NCBI GenBank assembly: GCA_017428945.1
Contig: JAFRPW010000011.1
Location: 1-33,731 of the forward strand
Source: Bacteroidales bacterium
GTDB taxonomy: Bacteria; Bacteroidota; Bacteroidia; Bacteroidales; UBA932
Length of the DNA: 33,731 nucleotides
Reading direction: 5' to 3'
The notes below the pieces were generated by a model. It made no database searches, was not told the DNA's origin, and saw only the letters and a list, made by a program, of their open reading frames with translations. The position numbers and the translations under genes are program-made. Numbering within the stretch: the first letter of the stretch is position 1; each line of letters begins with the position of its first letter. Positions 1 through 6,010 of this stretch are shown one piece after another.

Positions 1-1164
1 GATGACCCGCTGTACTCGCACCGCTTCAATCCCATCCACCCGCGCTACCTGCAGGACCCCATCGATGCTACGGAAATCGCTGAGGTAATCATGAAGAACG
101 CCAACCGCGAGAACGCGAAAGGGGACGACTTTTTCTCCCTGTCGGCCAGGTGCTACGTGGATATGCTCATCTGGTTCCTGCGAATCTATGAGGGCGGCCG
201 CTACTGTACGTTCCCGCATCTGATTGAGCTGATGGGGCAGAACTACAAGCACGTCCTCTTGCTGATGGAGAAATACCAGGAACTGGATATCAAGCGGAAT
301 ACCTTCCAGGACGCCATTACCGACAAGGCCTTCGAACAGCTGCAGGGCCAGATTGCATCGGCCCGTGTCCCGCTCAACCGCTTTGCATCCGAGACGCTGT
401 ACTGGACGCTCTCCGGGGACGATTTCGACCTTCAGATTAATGACCCCGAGCATCCGAAGATAGTCTGCGTGGGGAACAATCCCACCCGGCAGCAGGTCTA
501 TGGAACCACGCTGGCAATGCTAATGTCCCAGCTCTTCAAGATTATCAACCGTCCCGGGAAGCGGCGCTGCGGTGTGCTTATCGACGAGCTGCCAACCATC
601 TACCTGAAGGGGCTTGACCATCTGATCAACACCGCCCGCAGCAACCATGTGGCCGTGGTCATCGGCGCCCAGGACAAGAGCCAGCTGGTAAAGGACTACG
701 ACAAAAAGGAATCCGACGTTATCTTCAACACGGTGGGGAATGTCTTTGCCGGAGCCGTCAAAGGGGACACGGCCGAGAGTCTCTCCAAGTCCTTCGGTAA
801 AACGGAGCGGGAGACGCGTTCCTACCAAGAAAGCGACACATCGGAGCACATCACTGTCTCTTTCCAGCAGCGGGATGTCCTTCCGGCCAGCCGTATCGAG
901 GCGCTGTCCCAGGGCTCATTCTGCGGCTATGTGGCCGATGAATTCCGGCAAAAGATAAACCCGAAGGTGTTCTGCGGGGAGATTCAGGCAGGAAAAGAAA
1001 CGACCCACAAGGAGGAAGTCCCGCAGGTCGTTGATTCTACGAAAGAGATAATCCAGGAACAGGTCCGGCTGAATTATGAGCGCATCCGCACAGAGGTTTA
1101 CAACATGCTGTACACGGAATTGAACGCTCCGAAGGAGGGTACTAGTCCTGAGCCTTCTTTTTAA
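1..1164 (+). CDS. mobC: Conjugative coupling protein, MobC/TraG type (C-terminal part)
   Basis: The reading frame is open from the first base, so the N-terminus lies outside the window; an internal Met at 91 is not the start. About 387 residues remain, with a Walker-B-like CGVLIDELPT near 573-605, preceded by PKIVCVGNNPTRQQVY and followed by HLINTARSNHVAVVIGAQD. This layout matches the ATPase half of the Bacteroides MobC/TraG type IV coupling proteins, which sit in the inner membrane and feed the relaxase-DNA complex into the conjugation channel. The Walker A loop must be upstream. The tail after residue ~320 is charged and variable. The 3' end overlaps the convergent HTH gene by 23 bp. Family assignment is strong; whether the missing half is intact cannot be seen. 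Confidence 0.88.
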   Translation, partial: DDPLYSHRFNPIHPRYLQDPIDATEIAEVIMKNANRENAKGDDFFSLSARCYVDMLIWFLRIYEGGRYCTFPHLIELMGQNYKHVLLLMEKYQELDIKRNTFQDAITDKAFEQLQGQIASARVPLNRFASETLYWTLSGDDFDLQINDPEHPKIVCVGNNPTRQQVYGTTLAMLMSQLFKIINRPGKRRCGVLIDELPTIYLKGLDHLINTARSNHVAVVIGAQDKSQLVKDYDKKESDVIFNTVGNVFAGAVKGDTAESLSKSFGKTERETRSYQESDTSEHITVSFQQRDVLPASRIEALSQGSFCGYVADEFRQKINPKVFCGEIQAGKETTHKEEVPQVVDSTKEIIQEQVRLNYERIRTEVYNMLYTELNAPKEGTSPEPSF

Positions 1165-1450
1165 AGGACCAGACGAACTCGTAGCCGAGAGCCTCGGCCA
1201 TCTTCTCCATGTCGGACATTTTGCAGTCATCCACGGCGAAGCGGGTGCTCATACTCTGGCGGGAGATACCGACTCGGCGGCCAAGCTCTGATAGGGAAAC
1301 GTTTTCGTCCATCAGGTAGTCAAAAACGGGGCGCAGGCGGTAGCCCTTCTTCGCTCCGGGAGAAAAAGGCAATCTGGACCTTGAATTCTGGGGTTCAGCA
1401 GCCTCGGCGGCACTTTTTACCGCTCCATTTTTCACTTGGTTTTCCATCAC
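1142..1450 (-). CDS. Small XRE-like helix-turn-helix regulator
   Basis: 102 residues. The first ~35 are polar and probably disordered. Residues ~40-95 form a compact helical domain with the pattern SLSELGRRVGISRQSMSTRF, a canonical helix-turn-helix, followed by a helix and FVWSFKKK. It probably binds DNA and regulates the mobile element. It is divergent from the primase-like gene at 1592, and their promoters overlap in 1527-1571, so repression of both itself and the primase gene is plausible (inference). It runs convergently into the end of mobC with a 23-bp overlap. Start chosen at the first Met of the frame, just after the promoter region. Confidence 0.72.
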   Translation of the reverse strand: MMENQVKNGAVKSAAEAAEPQNSRSRLPFSPGAKKGYRLRPVFDYLMDENVSLSELGRRVGISRQSMSTRFAVDDCKMSDMEKMAEALGYEFVWSFKKKAQD

Positions 1451-1526
1451 TTTTCCTTTTCAAATTTGCGAATCTGACGTGTATCCTTTTCCTTTGCATT
1501 GTCAGCCAAAAGGCGAAGTTGTCAGA

Positions 1527-1571
1527 TTTGACTTGACAAAGGTAGGCAGAATCTTTGGTTTTGCAAGCAAA
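1527..1571. promoter_or_regulatory. Overlapping divergent promoters between HTH gene and primase gene
   Basis: Plus strand: TTTG at 1527-1530, 19 nt, then AATCTTTG at 1550-1557, one base from the Bacteroidota -7 consensus TAnnTTTG. It reads toward the gene at 1592. Minus strand: a perfect TACCTTTG at 1544-1537, with CTTG at 1567-1564 as a weak -33 at 19 nt. It reads toward the HTH gene. The two -7 boxes are only a few bases apart, so the promoters probably compete. Confidence 0.55.
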
Positions 1572-1591
1572 AAAGTAAAAAAAATACAGGC

Positions 1592-2497
1592 ATGTTTGAA
1601 AACCCGCTATACAACATTCCGCTGGACAGGGTACTGGAGGCGCTCGGCTCAAGGCCGGGGAAGGAGAAGAATATGTGGACCTCTCCGATGAGGGATGAGC
1701 ACAAGGCCTCGCTTCATATTGATCCGGCGAAGAACGTCTGGTACGACTTCGGCATTACCCGCGGCGGAACCAACGTTGACCTCGTGATGATGGTCAGGCG
1801 CTGCACCCAGCAGGAGGCTTACCGTTTTCTGGCAAAACTGGCTCCTGAACTTCTCAAGGCAGGGGCAACCATACAGAAGCCGGAAGAGCAGAAGCCATCC
1901 ACCTATATCAAGGCTGCCCGGGAAATCCAGAACAAATATCTCCTGCAGTACCTGGAGAGCCGGAAGATTCCTCTGGAGCTGGCCAGGCGTTATCTTAAAG
2001 AAATCGTCATCTTTGATCCGTCGAAGAACGTCCATTATACGCTGCTCGGGATTCCCAACAATGCCGGTGCCTATGCCCTGCGAGGGCCGAACGGATTCAA
2101 GGGCACAAACAAGGCAGGTATCACTACTATTAATAAGGAAGGGAAGTTTTCCGCCAAGCCGTCCACAAGCAAGGTGGCCGTATTTGAAGGAATGTTCGAT
2201 TTCCTCAGCTGGCGGGTGATGCAATCCAGTGAACTGCCGTCCTGCGACGTGGTTATCCTGAACTCTGTGAACAATCTCCAGAGGGCTGCCGACTATATCC
2301 GGCAGCACGACAGCGCCACCTGCTTCATGGACAACGATGCTGCCGGAGAGCGTTGCTATCAGGGTATCCGGGATATGATGGACGGGAAGGACGTCACGGA
2401 TATGTCCGACCTCTATGGCGATTTCAAAGACATCAGTGAAATGCTGGAAGCCTCCCGGGGTTATTCGGCGAATATGACATTAAGCCCAAGTATGTGA
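1592..2497 (+). CDS. CHC2-like/Toprim primase-type protein of a mobile element
   Basis: 301 residues. Residues ~25-68 match the CHC2 zinc-finger fold of DnaG-type primases (SPMRDEHKASLHI then VWYDFGITRGGTNVDLV), but every zinc-binding Cys/His position is replaced. Residues ~194-260 are a Toprim domain: VAVFEGMFDFLSW carries the catalytic Glu (E199) and CFMDNDAAGERC the DxD pair (D247, D249). Such proteins are common in Bacteroides conjugative transposons and are thought to prime or process element DNA during transfer. No helicase domain follows. It is the first gene of a two-gene unit; its stop lies 4 nt before the next start. It has its own promoter (1527-1557). Confidence 0.8.
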   Translation: MFENPLYNIPLDRVLEALGSRPGKEKNMWTSPMRDEHKASLHIDPAKNVWYDFGITRGGTNVDLVMMVRRCTQQEAYRFLAKLAPELLKAGATIQKPEEQKPSTYIKAAREIQNKYLLQYLESRKIPLELARRYLKEIVIFDPSKNVHYTLLGIPNNAGAYALRGPNGFKGTNKAGITTINKEGKFSAKPSTSKVAVFEGMFDFLSWRVMQSSELPSCDVVILNSVNNLQRAADYIRQHDSATCFMDNDAAGERCYQGIRDMMDGKDVTDMSDLYGDFKDISEMLEASRGYSANMTLSPSM

Positions 2498-2501
2498 AGG
2501 T

Positions 2502-2783
2502 ATGGAGAGCGTGAAAACAATCATGAATGAACTGGAGCTTTGCTCCAATCTGATTGCGGATGCCATCATCCGCAAAACATCCCCGCACGAAGATGATATC
2601 TCAGAGCGTCAGGCGAAAGACGCGTATGGAGACAAATGGATCCGGAAGATGAAAAGCCTCGGGCTTGCCAAATATACAAAGATAGGCGGCCGTAATGTCT
2701 ACAGCCGCCATCAACTGGATTGCCTCCGTCAGGCCGAACGCGAGAACGCCAAACTGATATTCAGAAAGATAGAAAAACCGTAA
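2502..2783 (+). CDS. Small putative DNA-binding protein of the mobile element
   Basis: 93 residues, not firmly recognised. The middle (residues ~35-70) reads SERQAKDAYGDKWIRKMKSL followed by GLAKYTKIGGRNVYSRHQL, which resembles the winged or MerR-like helix-turn-helix of excisionase-type and DUF3853-type accessory proteins in Bacteroides elements. The C-terminal ~20 residues are a charged helix. It follows the primase gene after 4 nt and so is co-transcribed; an internal Met at 2523 is an alternative start. Its place between primase and integrase suits an excision or regulatory factor, which is inference. Confidence 0.6.
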   Translation: MESVKTIMNELELCSNLIADAIIRKTSPHEDDISERQAKDAYGDKWIRKMKSLGLAKYTKIGGRNVYSRHQLDCLRQAERENAKLIFRKIEKP

Positions 2784-2821
2784 GCGCCGCCAATTGTGGT
2801 GTCTTGCGTCCTAAACAAGTG

Positions 2822-4168
2822 TTAAGCAGTGCCCTGTAAACGCCGTGAGGCGGAGAAGGCAGGGCGGGAGAGGATGATTTGCTTAGAGGTCATCCTCTTT
2901 TTCTTTTGCTTAGCCACAGGCGCTGTATTCTCTTCCGTGCCCCACTTGAAGGATTTGAGTACTTTGGAATTTGCTTCCCATAGAAGTGACCAGTCCTTAT
3001 TGATATAGATGTCCGTTACCTTCATGTCCCTGTCTACATGGCAAAGGCCGTCGTTAATCAGACTCTTTTCAACGCCCACTTCATAGGCAATGCTTGCCCA
3101 GCTGTGCCTGGCCCAATACAAAGTAATCTTATCTGGGTATTTCACCCGCTTGCAGAATTTGTCAAGGCCCTTATTCACATTGGTTCCGAAGACCAGATAC
3201 GAAGAATAATGGCTTTGGAACTTGAAAGCATGAACCCCGTCAGTCCCTTTGTATTCCTCGAACAGCTCCATTACCAGCGGATCCATCTTGACGAACATCT
3301 CTGCATTGTCGTCACGACGGTCCCGGGTTTTGGTCCTGCAGTAGTGCAAGATGCCATTCTGTGGGGCAGCGCAGGCGAAAATGTCCGGGCTGTTCATGCC
3401 CATCAGGGCAAAACTGATGAGGAACACATCAACGCCCATACGCTCTCTTCCGGTTAGCGATTTGCGCATATCAATCATCTTCTGGATGATGGCCGTATCC
3501 ACATCACGATGTCGTGAAGGCTTCTGCCGCGGTGGTTTGTAGAATTGGAAGGGATTACGGATGCGTATATTGCCGAACTCTTCGTCATTGTACTTCAGCC
3601 GGGCCTGTCCGTGAATGAATGCGATGCAGGCGGTATATGCACTGATGGCTCTTGCGCCCTTACCGTGCTTGGATACCAGGGTGGCCTCCCAGGAGCGCAT
3701 CAGGGAAGAGGTGAGCTCCGAGATGTCCATCGAATCCTTGCCGACAAAAGCCTTGAAGGCATTGAGTGCGGTTCGGTAGGTCTTTTGTGACTGTCCTGTC
3801 TTGGCTCCTATCACTTCCTCGGCGAAGGAGAAGAAGTCCAGCATAAACTGACCATCTTCTTCTGAGCCCGCACTTCTCTGGAGGAAGGCTACAATCTGGT
3901 CGATAGTCAGGTTCTGCAGAGAATAGGTATCCAGTTTGGCAAGTGTCTTCTCAGTGGCCCTGACCAGATCTTCCGACTTGCAACGTATGTCTTGGTTCTT
4001 GATTTTGCCGGTTTTGCCGATATCTTCCCGGTGCAGGAGGATATTCGTCTTGATGAAGCGGCTATCCCGTTTGAAAGTGATTCTCAGGCGGCCAAAAGTG
4101 GTCCCATTTTGCTTCCACCAGCTCTCCCGAATCACGAAGGAGACGGTAACATTGTCCAATGCATTCAT
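2822..4168 (-). CDS. Tyrosine recombinase (integrase) of the conjugative element
   Basis: 448 residues from the ATG at 4168; the frame stays open to a GTG at 4216, but that extension (LYKCCTKC...) crosses a repeat and is unlikely. The N-terminus carries an arm-binding segment, residues ~90-190 the SAM-like core-binding domain, and residues ~225-400 the catalytic domain. Visible catalytic residues: Lys280, Arg354 in YWARHSW, His377 in GLCH and nucleophile Tyr388 in DIYIN. The usual first Arg is Asn259 (LMGMNSPDIF), and the HxxR His is Tyr351. Loss of Arg-I is known for the CTnDOT-type integrase, so this is probably active. It lies beside the 3' end of tRNA-Ala, the likely attachment gene, and converges with the 2502 gene. 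Confidence 0.9.
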   Translation of the reverse strand: MNALDNVTVSFVIRESWWKQNGTTFGRLRITFKRDSRFIKTNILLHREDIGKTGKIKNQDIRCKSEDLVRATEKTLAKLDTYSLQNLTIDQIVAFLQRSAGSEEDGQFMLDFFSFAEEVIGAKTGQSQKTYRTALNAFKAFVGKDSMDISELTSSLMRSWEATLVSKHGKGARAISAYTACIAFIHGQARLKYNDEEFGNIRIRNPFQFYKPPRQKPSRHRDVDTAIIQKMIDMRKSLTGRERMGVDVFLISFALMGMNSPDIFACAAPQNGILHYCRTKTRDRRDDNAEMFVKMDPLVMELFEEYKGTDGVHAFKFQSHYSSYLVFGTNVNKGLDKFCKRVKYPDKITLYWARHSWASIAYEVGVEKSLINDGLCHVDRDMKVTDIYINKDWSLLWEANSKVLKSFKWGTEENTAPVAKQKKKRMTSKQIILSRPAFSASRRLQGTA

Positions 4169-4194
4169 AATCAGCGCATTTACGGTTAAACATT

Positions 4195-4213
4195 TTGTAC
4201 AACATTTGTACAA
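4195..4213. repeat. Two TTGTACAA palindromes 11 bp apart upstream of the integrase
   Basis: TTGTACAA occurs at 4195-4202 and again at 4206-4213, each a perfect 8-bp palindrome, spaced one DNA helical turn. They sit 27-45 bp upstream of the integrase ATG. The spacing suits side-by-side binding of a dimeric repressor or an integrase/excisionase site; which protein binds is not known. Confidence 0.5.
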
Positions 4214-4264
4214 CACTGGCCGTAAAGCGCCCTCAGAAAGCGATGACTTTTGCCCTAAACAAAC

Positions 4265-4296
4265 GAAAAAGTCTCTAAGTTTTGTTGCTTAGAGAC
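4265..4296 (-). terminator. Rho-independent terminator after tRNA-Ala
   Basis: A 9-bp perfect stem (4271-4279 with 4288-4296) with an 8-nt loop is followed on the minus strand by TTTTT (4270-4266). It lies 36 nt past the tRNA 3' end and should end the tRNA transcript before the integrase gene. Confidence 0.75.
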
Positions 4297-4331
4297 CTTG
4301 TAAAGTGTTGATAATCAAGCGATTAACCTTG

Positions 4332-4404
4332 TGGAGCATAGGAGAATCGAACTCCTGACCTTTTGAATGCCATTCAAACGCTCTACCAACTGAGCTAATA
4401 CCCC
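4332..4404 (-). tRNA. tRNA-Ala (anticodon GGC)
   Basis: A complete 73-nt cloverleaf reads on the minus strand: acceptor GGGGTAT pairing with ATGCTCC, a D-arm with AGCTCAGTTGGTAGAGC, an anticodon stem TTTGA/TCAAA around a loop with GGC at positions 34-36, and a T-arm with GTTCGATTC. The acceptor contains the G3-U70 wobble that specifies alanine. Discriminator is A73; CCA is not encoded. The 3' end faces the integrase, the usual arrangement when an integrative element uses a tRNA gene as attB. Confidence 0.95.
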
Positions 4405-4424
4405 GTTTTCCCTTTTTGGGATTA

Positions 4425-4432
4425 CAAAGGTA
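4425..4432 (-). promoter_or_regulatory. -7 element of the tRNA-Ala promoter
   Basis: A perfect TACCTTTG on the minus strand, about 20 bp upstream of the mature tRNA 5' end. The -33 candidate CTTG (4455-4452) is one base off TTTG at 19 nt. Confidence 0.5.
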
Positions 4433-4460
4433 GTGCTTTTTTCGGAAACTGCAAGAAAAT

Positions 4461-4491
4461 TTTGCAAGAATTTAATAATTACATAACTTTG
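4461..4491 (+). promoter_or_regulatory. Promoter of ssrA
   Basis: TTTG at 4461-4464, exactly 19 nt, then TAACTTTG at 4484-4491: a full match to the Bacteroidota housekeeping promoter. The expected start near 4498 lies a few bases before the tmRNA 5' end at 4507. Confidence 0.8.
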
Positions 4492-4506
4492 CAAAACGTT
4501 TTGCAT

Positions 4507-4902
4507 GGGGGTGTTTTGGTTTTGACAGCGTTGATGCAGGACGGTAAGCATGCCGGGCGTGGAGGCCTTGCCCGTAAATCTCAGACCTCGAAAAATCAGT
4601 TGCCAACAACAACTACGCACTCGCTGCTTAATTCGCCCAAGGCAATTAGCTTAATCCGCGCGGCCAAGGCTGCCGCGCCGACGAGTATCCCTCGGACATT
4701 CCGCCCTGTATTGTCCGGCCCAGGGGTATCATCCAGACAGGGACGCTCCGGCGGACGCCTCTAAAGCCGGCTAAGACTTAAAGGCTAAGGACGGGTTTGC
4801 CCGCCATCCGGCTGGCCCGTCACAAAAACCAAAGGACGGATAAGCATGTAGAAAGCCGCCAGGTACGGCGTTTGGACAGCGGTTCGAGTCCGCTCACCTC
4901 CA
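4507..4902 (+). ncRNA. ssrA: Transfer-messenger RNA (tmRNA)
   Basis: 396 nt. The tRNA-like domain closes with GGGGGTG (4507-4513) pairing perfectly with CACCTCC (4895-4901), including the G3-U70 pair needed for alanine charging; A73 is at 4902 and CCA is not encoded. The T-arm AGCGGTTCGAGTCCGCT lies at 4878-4894. The tag frame starts at 4602 and reads ANNNYALAA followed by TAA at 4629-4631, matching the YALAA end that targets stalled-ribosome products for proteolysis. The remainder holds GC-rich pseudoknot material. It is flanked by its own promoter and terminator. Confidence 0.95.
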
Positions 4903-4908
4903 CAAAAT

Positions 4909-4944
4909 TGAGGCTGACTCAAAAGTGAGAAAGCCTCATTTTTT
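4909..4944 (+). terminator. Terminator of ssrA
   Basis: Outer arms TGAGGCT and AGCCTCA enclose an inner CTCA/TGAG stem, and the hairpin (4909-4938) is followed by a T-run at 4939-4944. It begins 7 nt after the tmRNA 3' end. Confidence 0.8.
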
Positions 4945-4984
4945 CTGGACATCGGTTAGGGAATGTCGCGTGAAATGCTTTTTT

Positions 4985-5926
4985 TTATAATCTTGATGAA
5001 TCTGCTTGAAGCCTGGTAATGATAGCATTAGCATCTTGAGCTTCCATAAGGGACACCGCGAACCATTTCTTGCCAAGATCCTTAATTGATGCACCAACAT
5101 GATATACCAGATCATCAATGATGAGGAATCTGTCATGGGACATCTTGAAGATCCAGACCGGAATAGGAGGATACTGTGCATCGTGCTTAGCAATGTCAAG
5201 TTTGAACTGGTCACCCGCTTTTTGAGTGTAGATGGTTGCATTTACGCCAGACTCCCGCTTGTCCAGCATTGTAAGAACTGTATAATCTACATAGTTATCG
5301 ACGACGACAACACGCATGGTGGAGCTTTTTATCAGATTACAAATAAACTCATAAGCATCGTATACCTGTCCATCAAAGAAGATGCACTGCTTATTGTCTT
5401 CGGTTCCTTCTTCAAGCTGGGCAAATACCTGCTCAATCTTGTGATCTGTTTCCAATTGGCGAATCTCAAGTCTGTCCAAGCGTTGAAAGACCTGGGCATT
5501 TGATATTAAGAAATGGCGCATGGCAACAAATGCACGCATTATGTCGATGCTGATTTTTCTTGCTTTTGCACTTTTTAACACGGTGGCTAACATAGCTACG
5601 CCATGTTCAGTGAAAGCATACATTTCAGACCCGCCGGTATTGTAACCAGGGGGTATCACAGATTGTGACACCCCTTTGGCTATCAGTTTGTTAGCCTCAT
5701 CATTTGTGAGTCGGAACATGAAATCGTCCGGGAAACTGTCAATATTTCTCCTGACAGTCTGTCTTAGAGAACGGTTTTCAACTCCATATATGGCAGCCAG
5801 GTCCAGGTCAATCATAATTTGGATGTCCCGGACAATATAAATCCTTCTCTCAATTGGTACAATGCCTAATTGGTTGCTATTTGCAACCGGTTCATTAGGC
5901 TTCACAATTGTTTCTTTCTTTGCCAT
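4985..5926 (-). CDS. ORF6N-domain protein with PLD-like C-terminal domain
   Basis: 313 residues from the ATG at 5926; a TTG nine codons upstream lies in the preceding terminator and is less likely. Residues ~20-110 are an ORF6N domain (IVPIERRIYIVRDIQIMID, DLAAIYGVENRSLRQTVRRN, then YAFTEHGVAMLATVL), a KilA-N-related DNA-binding module common in phages and mobile elements. After a coiled-coil-like helix (~135-165) the C-terminal part ends with HDRFLIIDDLVYHVGASIKD and LGKKWFAV, resembling the HxK/D motif of phospholipase-D-like folds with Lys replaced. Function is unknown; it is an accessory gene between ssrA and the fimbrial operon. Confidence 0.8.
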   Translation of the reverse strand: MAKKETIVKPNEPVANSNQLGIVPIERRIYIVRDIQIMIDLDLAAIYGVENRSLRQTVRRNIDSFPDDFMFRLTNDEANKLIAKGVSQSVIPPGYNTGGSEMYAFTEHGVAMLATVLKSAKARKISIDIMRAFVAMRHFLISNAQVFQRLDRLEIRQLETDHKIEQVFAQLEEGTEDNKQCIFFDGQVYDAYEFICNLIKSSTMRVVVVDNYVDYTVLTMLDKRESGVNATIYTQKAGDQFKLDIAKHDAQYPPIPVWIFKMSHDRFLIIDDLVYHVGASIKDLGKKWFAVSLMEAQDANAIITRLQADSSRL

Positions 5927-5940
5927 AGGTCTCAAATTAC

Positions 5941-5969
5941 AAAGGGCCTGCAATCACTGCGGGCCCTTT
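5941..5969 (-). terminator. Terminator at the end of the fimbrial operon
   Basis: A 12-bp stem with one G-T pair (5941-5952 with 5958-5969) and a 5-nt loop lies 42 nt past the stop of the large lipoprotein gene. On the minus strand it is followed by a T-rich stretch (TGTAATTTG), so the U-run is imperfect. It also separates the fimbrial operon from the ORF6N gene. Confidence 0.65.
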
Positions 5970-6010
5970 TCAGATTAATGAAAAACGCTTTGTAAAAAGC
6001 TATTGGTCTG

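Noticed and set aside
4462-4764. A 100-codon plus-strand frame over ssrA
   Set aside because: It overlaps the tmRNA, whose tRNA-like ends and tag frame are unambiguous.
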